Shown: piece by piece, positions 41,579 to 49,879 of the stretch
Layout of the letters: the number at the start of each line of letters is the position of its first letter
Numbering within the stretch: position 1 is the first letter of the stretch
DNA from: Hymenobacter pini
Lineage (GTDB): Bacteria; Bacteroidota; Bacteroidia; Cytophagales; Hymenobacteraceae
Length of the DNA stretch: 64,000 nucleotides
Reading direction: 5' to 3'
NCBI RefSeq assembly: GCF_020421205.1
Contig: NZ_JAIZZH010000002.1
Span: 186,001-250,000, forward strand
Program-made: the position numbers and the translations under genes
Notes under the pieces: model-generated
The model's input: only the letters and a program-made list of their open reading frames with translations
The model's database searches: none
What the model was told of the DNA's origin: nothing

Positions 41579-42574
41579 TTAAAATCCTTCGGGGTACGCC
41601 GCGCCCACGGGGCCGCCCACGGGCACAATGGCGTCCAGCTCGGCTAACTCCTGCGGGCTGAGCGTGATGCTGGCGGCGGCTACATTCTGCTCCAGATACT
41701 TGCGGCGCTTGGTACCCGGAATGGCCACCACGCCCTGGGCCAGCACCCAGGCCAAAGCCAGCTGCGCCGACGTTACGCCTTTGGCAGCGGCCAGGGTTTC
41801 CAGCTTCCGCACCAGCTCCAGGTTCTTGTAGAAATTCTCGCCCTGGTAACGCGGAAAAAACCGGCGGGAATCGTTGGCCTCGAAGTCGTCGGGGCTCTTG
41901 ATGTCGCCCGACAGAAAGCCCCGGCCCAGCGGCGAATAGGCCACGAAGCCAATGCCCAGCTCCCGGGCCGTTTGCAGCGCGCCGGTTTCTTCCACGCCCC
42001 TGTCGAACAGCGAATACTCGGTTTGCAGGGCAGTAAGGGGGTGCACGGCGTGGGCCCGGCGCAGCACGTCGGCCGGCGTTTCCGATACGCCCAGGTAGCG
42101 CACTTTGCCTTCCTCCACGAAGCGGCTCATCTCCCCGATGCTGTCCTCGATGGGCACCTGCGGGTCTTGGCGGTGCAGGTAATAGAGGTCCACGTACTCG
42201 GTGCGGAGGTTGCGCAGGGAGCGTTCCAGGCACTTGCGGGCGTAGGCCGGGTGGCCGTTGAGCTGGCCGGTAAACGTGCCGTTGTCGTCTACTTCAAAAC
42301 CGAATTTAGTGGCCAGGATAACCTCCTGGCGGCGGCCGGCAATGGCCAGGCCCACCAGCTGCTCGTTCAGCAAGGGGCCGTAGAGGTCGGCAGTGTCCAG
42401 CAGGTTCACGCCCAGCTCCAGGGCCCGGTGCAGGGTGGCCAGGCTTTCCTGCTCGTCGGCCTCGCCGTACACGCTCATACCACCTACGCCGCTGGTCATG
42501 CCCATGCAGCCCAGACCTTCTACCGGAACTTCCAGACCCTGGCTGCCCAGGGGTACTCGTTTGAGGTTTGTCAT
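41579..42574 (-). CDS. Aldo/keto reductase (YajO/pyridoxal-reductase-like)
   Basis: 331 residues from the ATG at 42574; the frame reaches 42610 but the domain starts at MTNLKRVPLG. The pattern LGCMGMTSGVGGMSVYGEAD is typical of the AKR13-like subfamily. The tetrad is D60, Y65 (LLDTADLYGPLLNEQ), K90 (LATKFGF) and H134 (YYLHRQD). It is NADPH-dependent and cytoplasmic; the substrate is unknown. It lies upstream of the alpha/beta hydrolase gene. A promoter element close to TAnnTTTG is found 33 bp before the start. This is the fourth aldo/keto reductase in the window. Confidence 0.92.
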   Translation of the reverse strand: MTNLKRVPLGSQGLEVPVEGLGCMGMTSGVGGMSVYGEADEQESLATLHRALELGVNLLDTADLYGPLLNEQLVGLAIAGRRQEVILATKFGFEVDDNGTFTGQLNGHPAYARKCLERSLRNLRTEYVDLYYLHRQDPQVPIEDSIGEMSRFVEEGKVRYLGVSETPADVLRRAHAVHPLTALQTEYSLFDRGVEETGALQTARELGIGFVAYSPLGRGFLSGDIKSPDDFEANDSRRFFPRYQGENFYKNLELVRKLETLAAAKGVTSAQLALAWVLAQGVVAIPGTKRRKYLEQNVAAASITLSPQELAELDAIVPVGGPVGAAYPEGF

Positions 42575-42607
42575 GGTGCTGTATATCAGATAAGTGATTG
42601 AACAGCA

Positions 42608-42615
42608 CAAAGGTG
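42608..42615 (-). promoter_or_regulatory. Near-consensus -7 promoter element for the aldo/keto reductase gene
   Basis: On the minus strand CACCTTTG differs from TAnnTTTG only at its first base. It continues into TTTGTGCTGTTC, a 12-bp string also found at the promoter of the SDR gene at 49880-50617, and ends 33 bp before the ATG. Confidence 0.4.
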
Positions 42616-42713
42616 TGGCCCGGCTGGCCCGGCAGAGCTACACAAACCCGCGCATCTGCAATACAAACCGCCGGAAACTCACTGGTAGTAGCTGCTTGCT
42701 ACCCCATTCCTTG

Positions 42714-42721
42714 TTTCTTTG
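42714..42721 (+). promoter_or_regulatory. Near-consensus -7 promoter element for the lipoprotein gene
   Basis: TTTCTTTG differs from TAnnTTTG at one position and lies 29 bp before the ATG at 42751. A TTGC about 16 bp upstream could serve as the distal element. Evidence is modest. Confidence 0.35.
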
Positions 42722-42750
42722 CTACAGTGTTCCTCCTATCCTATTTACAC

Positions 42751-43185
42751 ATGTTCCTTTCCACCTCATTCCACCGTTTATCAGTTGGAGTAGTTCTACT
42801 CTCGCTCGGTACACTTTCCGCTTGCTCCGAAAAACCCGACGAACCCGCTCCGCTGCCGGGCCGCTGGAACCTGGTAACCCAACACAGCATCAACACCGAC
42901 GTAACCACGGGTCAGGTAGTGGCTGAGCAGCACTTGGCCGGTACGGCAGCTGACTATCTGGTCATTTCCATCACCTCTTTCGACGAGTACCGGGACAACC
43001 AACTGCACTTCACGGCCCCCTACACCTACGCCGGCTCCACCATCAGCATGCAAAGCACCAACCCGCGCACCGATTTGTCGCGGGAAGTTCGGGAGTTGAC
43101 CAGCAACAAGCTCGTGCTACACTACAAGCTTCCCGTTATCGTCAATAACCAGCAGGTTACGATTGACGCCACGTATTCGCGCTGA
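42751..43185 (+). CDS. Small lipoprotein, lipocalin-like
   Basis: 144 residues from the ATG at 42751; the longer frame from 42598 lacks a reasonable start. The signal peptide ends at a lipobox LSAC with C25, so the protein is a lipoprotein in the periplasm or outer membrane. The mature part (PLPGRWNLVTQHSINTDVTT then SITSFDEYRDNQLHFTAPY) resembles small lipocalin-like beta-barrels of Bacteroidota. No ligand is known. It is a single gene, ended by a hairpin shared with the converging ACP phosphodiesterase gene. Confidence 0.75.
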   Translation: MFLSTSFHRLSVGVVLLSLGTLSACSEKPDEPAPLPGRWNLVTQHSINTDVTTGQVVAEQHLAGTAADYLVISITSFDEYRDNQLHFTAPYTYAGSTISMQSTNPRTDLSREVRELTSNKLVLHYKLPVIVNNQQVTIDATYSR

Positions 43186-43206
43186 TTGGCAGCTGCCTAA
43201 CTTTCT

Positions 43207-43250
43207 ACGCCCTAACTGATGATACTATCCATCTGTTAGGGCGTTCTTTA
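43207..43250. terminator. Bidirectional terminator between convergent genes
   Basis: ACGCCCTAAC (43207-43216) pairs perfectly with GTTAGGGCGT (43235-43244), followed by TCTTTA. It serves the lipoprotein gene and reaches the stop of the converging gene. Confidence 0.8.
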
Positions 43251-43859
43251 TTATGAGGAACTCTGCATTTCCTCCACCGCCCCCCGCAACTCCGGCCAGA
43301 ACTCCGCGAAATCCGCCTCGTAGGCGAGTAACTCCGCCAGGAACGCGGCGGCTCCGGTAGCCAGCACCCCGGCGGCGGGTACGCGGCGGCTCAGGCCCAG
43401 CAGGGCGCGGTGCAGGCCTTCGGGGCGGGCGTAACCGGTTAGCCAGTCGTGCTGGCGCATGTAGTGCAGCATGTGCTGCAGGCGCTCCGGCAACTCGTGG
43501 CGGCGCTGGTGCAGCAGCTGGTACTGGCGCTGGGCGAACTGCGGCAGCGGCTCCTCGGGGTGGTACTGGGCAAAGTCGCGGGCCAGCAGGTGGTCGAACC
43601 CCACATCCGACACCACCCCGGCCCACTTGCCCAGGCCGGCCTCCCGCAGACGGGCGGTGGTGCGGCGCACGGCTGGGTGCTGGTCGGTGAAGGAATCAAT
43701 GAAGCGGTGCAGCCGGATGCCGCGCTGCACGGGCTCGGGGTAAGCCAGCAGGCCGGCGCGGCCCCGCACGGCCTCGGCCGCGAAGTTGCCTACCACCACA
43801 TCGGCGTAATGGGGGTTGGTGGGAGAACCGGAAAGCAGCAGGTGGGCGAGAAAATTCAT
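43251..43859 (-). CDS. acpH: Acyl carrier protein phosphodiesterase
   Basis: 202 residues. MNFLAHLLLS, the GNFAAEAVRG block, GIRLHRFIDSFTDQHPAV and the later FDHLLARDFAQYH give the His/Asp metal ligands of the HD-related AcpH family. The enzyme removes 4'-phosphopantetheine from holo-ACP in the cytoplasm. It is a single gene facing the lipoprotein gene. The start at 43859 is the first Met and matches the family's invariant N-terminus. It diverges from the pyridoxamine-oxidase-like gene across a GC-rich palindrome. Confidence 0.9.
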   Translation of the reverse strand: MNFLAHLLLSGSPTNPHYADVVVGNFAAEAVRGRAGLLAYPEPVQRGIRLHRFIDSFTDQHPAVRRTTARLREAGLGKWAGVVSDVGFDHLLARDFAQYHPEEPLPQFAQRQYQLLHQRRHELPERLQHMLHYMRQHDWLTGYARPEGLHRALLGLSRRVPAAGVLATGAAAFLAELLAYEADFAEFWPELRGAVEEMQSSS

Positions 43860-43896
43860 AGGGTGCGGAAGGTCGGCAAAATACGGCCGGCGGCCC

Positions 43897-43910
43897 GGTT
43901 GAGCTCAACC
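43897..43910. promoter_or_regulatory. 14-bp palindrome in a divergent promoter region
   Basis: GGTTGAGCTCAACC is a perfect palindrome, flanked by imperfect GC-rich inverted sequence (GGCGGCCC and GGGGCCGGG). It lies in the 143-bp region between acpH and the divergent stress-protein gene, so it could be an operator or a cruciform site. No regulator is known. Confidence 0.4.
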
Positions 43911-44002
43911 CGGGGCCGGGCCCGGCCGTACAGGCAACAGGCCAAGCCGGTTTTCGGCTGCCTTTCCGTTGATTTTCTATTCTTTCCCCACACTCGCTTC
44001 CC

Positions 44003-44515
44003 ATGTCCACGCAACCCAACGTCACCAACGACCTCTCTACCCTGCTCGATAAAATCAAGGACGTGCGCATTGCCATGCTCACTACCCAGGACGAGGATGG
44101 CAGCCTGCGCAGCCGCCCCATGTTCACCCAAAAGCCCGATGGCAGCAGCGCCTTGGTGTTCCTGACCGATAAGGATTCGGCCAAAGTATACGAGGTAAAA
44201 AAAGACAGCCACGTAAACCTGAGCTACGGCAAACCCGACGACAACGTGTACGTGTCGGTATCGGGCCGCGCCAACGCCTACCGCGACCAGGCCGAAATCG
44301 ACAAGCTCTGGAGTGAGCCCATGCGCGCCTGGTTCCCCAAAGGCAAAGACGACGAGAGCATCTACATCCTGAAAGTGGAGATTGAGAAAGGCGAATACTG
44401 GGACACGCCCAGCAGCCTCCTCACCCAAGCCGTAGCCTACGTGAAAGCCCTGGCCACCGGCGAGCGGAGCACCTCCGACGATGTGAATGAGCACGCCAAA
44501 GTAGAAGTGAAGTAA
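44003..44515 (+). CDS. Pyridoxamine 5'-phosphate oxidase-like general stress protein
   Basis: 170 residues. The split beta-barrel flavin fold is indicated by IKDVRIAMLTTQDEDGSLRS, then RPMF and LVFLTDKDSAKVYE, followed by VNLSYGKPDDNVYVSVSG and the C-terminal W in YWDTPSSL. It resembles the GSP26-type family, which binds FMN or FAD and is often stress-induced; a true pyridoxamine oxidase role is unlikely. It is cytoplasmic, monocistronic and followed by a strong terminator. Confidence 0.9.
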   Translation: MSTQPNVTNDLSTLLDKIKDVRIAMLTTQDEDGSLRSRPMFTQKPDGSSALVFLTDKDSAKVYEVKKDSHVNLSYGKPDDNVYVSVSGRANAYRDQAEIDKLWSEPMRAWFPKGKDDESIYILKVEIEKGEYWDTPSSLLTQAVAYVKALATGERSTSDDVNEHAKVEVK

Positions 44516-44539
44516 GTTTACCTCACTGAACCCGCAAGA

Positions 44540-44570
44540 AGGGCCGGAAGCAGTTCCGGCCCTTTTTTGT
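44540..44570 (+). terminator. Rho-independent terminator
   Basis: AGGGCCGGAA and TTCCGGCCCT pair around GCAG, followed by TTTTTGTTTT. It ends the stress-protein transcript about 25 bp past the stop and precedes the CrtA-like gene. Confidence 0.9.
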
Positions 44571-44597
44571 TTTCTTGAAGCCTCAGCAACTCTCACT

Positions 44598-45290
44598 GTG
44601 CCACTCACTACCCTTTCCATCCTTACTCTCCTTCCTAACCAGCGGCGCTGGGGCTTTGCGCAGATGGGCACGGCCCAGCGGCCGTTGCAGCACGTACCGG
44701 GCCTGCGGTTTCAGAAGCTGCTGGGCAGTGGTGCGGATGGCTTTGGGGCTTTGCCCAACCTGCGACGCTACGGGTTTATGGCCGTGTGGGACTCGGAAGA
44801 AGCCGCTCAGGAGTTCTTTACCAAGCACCCGCTGTGGCAGCAGTACCAGCAGCGCACCTGGGAAATCTGGACGGCCCGGCTGGCGCCTGTCAAGTCGCAC
44901 GGATTATGGGACGGGGTAAATCCGTTTGACTACGAAACTGAGACGCAAGCAGCGGATGGGCCGATGCTGGTGCTTACCCGGGCTTCTATCCGCTGGCAGA
45001 AAACGCCCCGGTTCTGGCGCTACGTGGCTCCGGTAAGTGCCACCGTAGCCGATGCCCCCGGAGTACGGGCCGCCATTGGGCTGGGCGAGCTGCCCATTGT
45101 GCGCCAGGCCACCGTCAGCCTCTGGGAATCCCAGCAGGCCATGCAGGACTACGCCTACCGCAGCCCCAAACACAAAGAGGTGATTCGCCTCACCCGCCAG
45201 GAAAACTGGTATGGCGAGGAACTGTTTGCCCGGTTCCGCGTGCTGGATGCGGAAGGCACCTGGGACGGCCACAATCCCGCCGCGCAGTAG
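44598..45290 (+). CDS. Spheroidene monooxygenase-like protein (CrtA family)
   Basis: 230 residues from a GTG at 44598. Blocks typical of CrtA are present: LRFQKLLGSGADGFGALPNL, YGFMAVWDSEEAAQEFF, GLWDGVNPF, PMLVLTRASIRWQKTPRFWR, IGLGELPIVRQATVSLWES and ENWYGEELFARFRV. CrtA introduces keto groups into carotenoids; in Bacteroidota the homologues are uncharacterised and may act on their own pigment. No other carotenoid gene lies in the window, so the role is uncertain. There is no signal peptide. It is a single gene followed by a palindromic repeat. Confidence 0.8.
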   Translation: MPLTTLSILTLLPNQRRWGFAQMGTAQRPLQHVPGLRFQKLLGSGADGFGALPNLRRYGFMAVWDSEEAAQEFFTKHPLWQQYQQRTWEIWTARLAPVKSHGLWDGVNPFDYETETQAADGPMLVLTRASIRWQKTPRFWRYVAPVSATVADAPGVRAAIGLGELPIVRQATVSLWESQQAMQDYAYRSPKHKEVIRLTRQENWYGEELFARFRVLDAEGTWDGHNPAAQ

Positions 45291-45326
45291 CCAGCAACAG
45301 GTATATCAAACAACGAGCTACTAGCC

Positions 45327-45423
45327 CGTCATTCCGAGCGAAGTCGAGGAATCTCGCGTGCTGACGTTGAATTACTAGCACCACATCAGCACGCGAGATT
45401 CCTCGACTTCGCTCGGAATGACG
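45327..45423. repeat. Palindromic repeat, GTCATTCCGAGC family
   Basis: CGTCATTCCGAGCGAAGTCG then AGGAATCTCGCGTGCTGACGT pairs with the inverted right arm ending CTTCGCTCGGAATGACG. It lies between the converging CrtA-like and DUF389 genes. It is among the best preserved copies. Confidence 0.9.
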
Positions 45424-45463
45424 TTCAAAAAGTTACGCAAGAACCCGCCAACATACTTCAACC

Positions 45464-46834
45464 CTACCGCAACACCGGCTGCACCAGCAGCTGCACCCGG
45501 GGCTGATTGGTGCGCACGCGCAGCCACTCGCCTACCCGCTGCCGCTCGAGCCGGAGCAGGGAGTCGCGCACATCTAAGCTCACTACTAACACCGTGTCAG
45601 CTGGTAAGGAGTCGGCCAAAGCCGGGCGGGGCAGGCGCGTGAGAGCCAAGCGGCGCACGGCGGGGTGCTCTACCTGCACCTCGCGCAAGAGAGTGGAGGC
45701 AGCCGGCAGTCCGACCCCGGCAGTGGCGGCCAGCTGTTGCAAACGGGCCACTTCGGCAGCGGCTGGTGCCGGCTGCGGCGTCTGTCGGGCGCGCACGTCG
45801 TTTAGCAGGCTGCGGCGGAATGCTTCTGCATCCAGCGAATCATAGGCCTGTAGCCCTTGGCGCACTACCAGCGTGGTGGGTGCCAGGCGGTAGCGGCCCA
45901 GCTGCCGGCGCACCTGGCCCAGCCGGGCCGTGTCTACGGGGCGCCCCACCAGCAGCAGATTGATGCGGCGCTGGCGGGCGTCAATCTGGCGGGTAGCCAC
46001 GTAGGCCCCCGGAAAGCTGAGCTGCTCCTCCACAAACTGCTGGGCCTGGTGCTCGTACACGGAGCGCTGCACAATGCCGTAACCCAGCCACACGCTGGGC
46101 GCGGCCACTACCACGGCGGCGGCCAGCATCAGGCGGCGCACCCGTCGGGCCCGGCTCTCATCCTCGAACTGGTGCGCGGGCAGCCGCAGAAACCGCATCA
46201 CCAGAAACGCCGCCAGCGTGATAAACACGCAGTTGATGGCAAACAAGTAGAACGCCCCGGCCGCGTAGCGCCACTGGCCCGAGGCCAGCCCGTAGCCCAC
46301 CGTGCACAGCGGCGGCATGAGGGCCGTGGCAATGGCTACGCCGGGAATCACGTTACTTTTCTCGCGGCGCGTGAGGCCCACGGCCCCGGCCAGCCCCCCA
46401 AACAGGGCAATGAGCACGTCCCAGATGGTGGGCTCGGTACGGGCCAGCAGCTCCGACTGTGCCTCGTTCAGGGGCGTGAGCCAGAAGTACAGGCCCGAGG
46501 TGAGCAGGCTGATGCCTACGGCCAGCAGCAGGCTCTTTAGGGCCCGGCGCAGCAGACCGGGGTGGTTGGTAGCCGCGCTGTAGCCCAGCGTCACCAGCGG
46601 CCCCATCAAGGGTGAAATCAGCATGGCCCCAATGATGACGGCCGTGGAGTTGACGTTGAGCCCCACCGAGGCAATGAGAATGGCGAAGATGAGCACCCAC
46701 AGATTGGTACCCCGAAAGGTGGTGCTGGACTCCACGCTTTCGGCAATATCCTCGGGCGCGGCCATGTCATCCCGCAAATCAAAGCGCTGGCGCAGCCAGC
46801 GCAGCAGCAGGGCCGGGTACTCAGATAAAGGCAT
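45464..46834 (-). CDS. DUF389 (TIGR00341) family membrane protein
   Basis: 456 residues. The DUF389 core is clear: NLWVLIFAILIASVGLNVNS with TAVIIGAMLISPLMGPL, then GAVGLTRREKSNVIPGVAIA and ALMPPLCTVGYGLA. About six or seven membrane helices span residues 40-260. The last 200 residues form a soluble domain with LLLVGRPVDTARL and Asp/Arg-rich parts. The function is not established. It is inner-membrane and monocistronic, diverging from leuS. Length is typical for the long Bacteroidota form. Confidence 0.9.
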   Translation of the reverse strand: MPLSEYPALLLRWLRQRFDLRDDMAAPEDIAESVESSTTFRGTNLWVLIFAILIASVGLNVNSTAVIIGAMLISPLMGPLVTLGYSAATNHPGLLRRALKSLLLAVGISLLTSGLYFWLTPLNEAQSELLARTEPTIWDVLIALFGGLAGAVGLTRREKSNVIPGVAIATALMPPLCTVGYGLASGQWRYAAGAFYLFAINCVFITLAAFLVMRFLRLPAHQFEDESRARRVRRLMLAAAVVVAAPSVWLGYGIVQRSVYEHQAQQFVEEQLSFPGAYVATRQIDARQRRINLLLVGRPVDTARLGQVRRQLGRYRLAPTTLVVRQGLQAYDSLDAEAFRRSLLNDVRARQTPQPAPAAAEVARLQQLAATAGVGLPAASTLLREVQVEHPAVRRLALTRLPRPALADSLPADTVLVVSLDVRDSLLRLERQRVGEWLRVRTNQPRVQLLVQPVLR

Positions 46835-46975
46835 ACTGTTCAGATTTAGCTCTTCTCCTACGGCTCAGCTGGCGGGGCGTTCGGCCGGCCCCAATGGCAG
46901 TTGGCATAAAAAAGCCGCCCCGCCCCCGTTTTTCCGTAATTTCGCCCGTTCCGATTAACCGTACCCCGACTGCCC

Positions 46976-49753
46976 ATGCCCGGCTACCATCCCCAGGATA
47001 TTGAGAAGAAGTGGCAAGCCCACTGGAAAGAGCACAATACCTTCAAGGCTGACAATCAGTCCGAAAAGCCCAAATACTACGTGCTGGATATGTTCCCGTA
47101 CCCCTCGGGCGCGGGCCTGCACGTAGGGCACCCGCTGGGCTACATTGCCTCCGATATTGTGGCCCGCTACAAGCGCCTGCAGGGCTATAACGTGCTGCAC
47201 CCCATGGGCTTCGACTCGTTTGGCCTGCCCGCCGAGCAGTACGCCATCCAGACCGGCCAGCACCCGGCCATTACCACGGAGCAGAACATCAGCACCTACA
47301 TCAAGCAGCTGTCTTCCCTGGGTTTCAGCTACGACTGGAGCCGGGAAGTGCGCACCTCCGACCCGGAGTACTACAAGTGGACGCAGTGGATTTTCCTGAA
47401 GCTGTTCAACTCCTGGTACAACCTCGACACCGACCGGGCTGAGCCCCTCAAAACCCTGCTGGAGAAGTTCGAGCAGAACGGCAGTGAAGGCATCCGCGCG
47501 GCCGGTGACGAGGAGGAGCGCCACGCCTTCACGGCCGGCCAGTGGAAGATGTTCACGGAAAAGCAGAAGCTGCAGGCCGTGCACCCCTACCGCCTGGCCT
47601 ACCAGCAGGATACCTACGTGAACTGGTGCCCCGGCCTGGGCACAGTGCTCAGCAACGATGAAGTAAAAGACGGCCTCTCGGAGCGGGGTGGATTCCCCGT
47701 GGAGCGCCGCCTGATGCCCCAGTGGAACCTGCGCATCACCGCCTACGCCGACCGCCTCCTCCAAGGCCTCGATACCATCGACTGGCCCGATGCGGTGAAG
47801 GAAATGCAGCGCAACTGGATTGGCAAGAGCATCGGAGCCGAGGTAACCTTCCAAGTACAGGGCCACGAGCAGGCGCACATCAAGGTGTACACCACCCGCG
47901 TGGACACCATTTACGGCGCTACCTTCTTAGTGCTGGCACCCGAGCACGAGCTGGTGCAGGAGTTGACCACGCCCGCGCAGCAGCAGGCCGTGCAGGACTA
48001 CCAGGACGCCACCAAGCGCCGCTCGGAGCGGGACCGGATGGCTGATACTAAAACCGTATCGGGCGCTTTCACCGGGGCCTATGCTATCAACCCCTTCACC
48101 AACGAGCCCATCCAGATTTGGATTGCCGATTACGTGCTGGCCGGCTACGGTACCGGCGCCGTAATGGCCGTACCCTCCGGCGACCAGCGTGACTACGTGT
48201 TTGCCAAGCACTTCAACCTGCCCATCGTGCAGGTAGTGGATCAGCAGCAGATTGACGAGCAGGCCGACCCCACCAAGGAAGGCACCTACCTCCACGGCCT
48301 CATCCAGGGCCAGAACTACAAGCAGGCCACCCAAACCCTGATTCAGGAGCTGGAGCAGCGCGGCATTGGCAAGGGCAAAACCAACTTCCGCATCCGCGAC
48401 GCCATCTTCGGCCGCCAGCGGTACTGGGGTGAGCCCATTCCGATTTATTACAAGGACGGCGTGGCCTACGGCGTGGCCGAAGCCGACCTGCCCCTAGTGC
48501 TGCCGGAAATCGACGAGTACAAGCCCACTGAAACCGGCGAGCCACCCCTAGGCCGCGCCAAGAACTGGAAATACAAGGGCCAGTACGAGTACGAGCTGAG
48601 CACCATGCCCGGCTGGGCCGGCTCCAGCTGGTACTACCTCCGCTACATGGACCCACACAACGCCGAGCGTTTCGTGGGCGAAGAGGCCGAGCAATATTGG
48701 CAGAACGTAGATTTATATCTCGGTGGCGCAGAGCATGCTACGGGCCACTTGCTCTACTCCCGCTTCTGGCACCTGTTCCTAAAAGACCTGGGCCTGGTAA
48801 CCGCCAACGAGCCCTTCCAGAAGCTCATCAACCAAGGCATGATTCTGGGCCGCTCGAACTTTGTGTACCGCATCAACGGCACTAACACGTTCGTGACGCT
48901 GGGCAAGAAAGACCAATACGAAACCACCGCTTTGCACGTGGACGTGAACATCGTCAACAACGATGTGCTCGACACTGAGGCTTTCAAGAAGTGGCGGCCG
49001 GATTACAACTCGGCCGAATTCGTCTTAGAAGATAATGGCACCTATGTGTGCGGCTGGGAAGTTGAGAAAATGTCGAAAGGCAAATTCAACGTAGTGAGCC
49101 CCGACACGCTAGTGAGCCAATACGGCGCGGATGCGCTGCGCCTGTACGAAATGTTCTTGGGGCCGCTTGAGCAGTACAAGCCCTGGAATACCAACGGAAT
49201 GAGCGGCGTGGCCGGCTTCCTCAAGAAGCTCTGGCGCCTCTACCACCCCCAGGATGGCGACTTCGCCGTGACGGATGAGGCTGCCAAACCCGCCGAGCTG
49301 AAGGCCCTGCACAAGGCCATCCGCAAGGTCGAAGAAGACATTGAGAAGTTCTCGTTCAACACCACCGTCAGCGCCCTGATGATTACCGTGAACGAGCTGA
49401 CCGCCCTCGACTGCCACAAGCGCGCCATTCTGGAGCCGCTGGTGGTGCTGTTGTCGCCCTACGCCCCGCACCTCTCGGAGGAGCTGTGGCAGAAGCTGGG
49501 TCACGCGCCCGGCTCCATCAGCCAGGCCACCTACCCCGAGTTCCGGGAAGAATACCTGGTGGAAGACACCGTGAACTACCCGGTGGCCATCAACGGCAAG
49601 GTTCGCGAGCAGCTGCAGTTCCCGGCCACGGCTACGTCCCAGGAAATCGAGGCCGCCGTGCGCGCCACCGATATTCTGGCCCGCTTCGCCGAGGGCAAAG
49701 AAGCCAAGAAGGTGATTGTGGTGCCCGGCCGCATGGTGAACATTGTAGTGTAG
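46976..49753 (+). CDS. leuS: Leucyl-tRNA synthetase
   Basis: 925 residues. Class I motifs are present: HVGH (residues 49-52) within PYPSGAGLHVGHPLGY, and KMSKG (698-702) for the KMSKS loop. The connective editing domain (CP1) runs roughly 235-430 with TRVDTIYGATFLVLAPEH. A WAGSSWYYLRYMDP block and the C-terminal anticodon-binding helices follow. It charges tRNA-Leu in the cytoplasm. It is followed by a repeat and a terminator. A TAATTTCG element 38 bp upstream of the ATG resembles the -7 promoter element. Confidence 0.97.
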   Translation: MPGYHPQDIEKKWQAHWKEHNTFKADNQSEKPKYYVLDMFPYPSGAGLHVGHPLGYIASDIVARYKRLQGYNVLHPMGFDSFGLPAEQYAIQTGQHPAITTEQNISTYIKQLSSLGFSYDWSREVRTSDPEYYKWTQWIFLKLFNSWYNLDTDRAEPLKTLLEKFEQNGSEGIRAAGDEEERHAFTAGQWKMFTEKQKLQAVHPYRLAYQQDTYVNWCPGLGTVLSNDEVKDGLSERGGFPVERRLMPQWNLRITAYADRLLQGLDTIDWPDAVKEMQRNWIGKSIGAEVTFQVQGHEQAHIKVYTTRVDTIYGATFLVLAPEHELVQELTTPAQQQAVQDYQDATKRRSERDRMADTKTVSGAFTGAYAINPFTNEPIQIWIADYVLAGYGTGAVMAVPSGDQRDYVFAKHFNLPIVQVVDQQQIDEQADPTKEGTYLHGLIQGQNYKQATQTLIQELEQRGIGKGKTNFRIRDAIFGRQRYWGEPIPIYYKDGVAYGVAEADLPLVLPEIDEYKPTETGEPPLGRAKNWKYKGQYEYELSTMPGWAGSSWYYLRYMDPHNAERFVGEEAEQYWQNVDLYLGGAEHATGHLLYSRFWHLFLKDLGLVTANEPFQKLINQGMILGRSNFVYRINGTNTFVTLGKKDQYETTALHVDVNIVNNDVLDTEAFKKWRPDYNSAEFVLEDNGTYVCGWEVEKMSKGKFNVVSPDTLVSQYGADALRLYEMFLGPLEQYKPWNTNGMSGVAGFLKKLWRLYHPQDGDFAVTDEAAKPAELKALHKAIRKVEEDIEKFSFNTTVSALMITVNELTALDCHKRAILEPLVVLLSPYAPHLSEELWQKLGHAPGSISQATYPEFREEYLVEDTVNYPVAINGKVREQLQFPATATSQEIEAAVRATDILARFAEGKEAKKVIVVPGRMVNIVV

Positions 49754-49760
49754 AGAATTT

Positions 49761-49792
49761 GAGCTGTTAGCTGCTGGCTAGTAGCTGTTAGC
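49761..49792. repeat. AGCTGTTAGC-type repeat after leuS
   Basis: GAGCTGTTAGCTGCTGGCTA then GTAGCTGTTAGC consists of short variants of AGCTGTTAGC. The first 19 bases match the start of the element inside ispG at 56395 with one mismatch. It lies 8 bp past the leuS stop and just before the terminator. Confidence 0.75.
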
Positions 49793-49793
49793 G

Positions 49794-49827
49794 AAAAGGC
49801 CCGCCGGTTTATCCGTCGGGCCTTTTT
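49794..49827 (+). terminator. Rho-independent terminator of leuS
   Basis: AAAAGGCCCGCCGG pairs with CCGTCGGGCCTTTTT (one wobble), with a TTTAT loop. It ends leuS and could also end the converging SDR transcript. Confidence 0.85.
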
Positions 49828-49879
49828 CATTGTACGTCTTTCGTATCGAGCAGCACTTGTACAGACTGACACGCTGGAC

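Noticed and set aside
19454..45423. Palindromic repeats considered as a CRISPR array
   Set aside because: Copies are kilobases apart, self-complementary over their full length and not separated by unique spacers of equal length; no cas genes are present.
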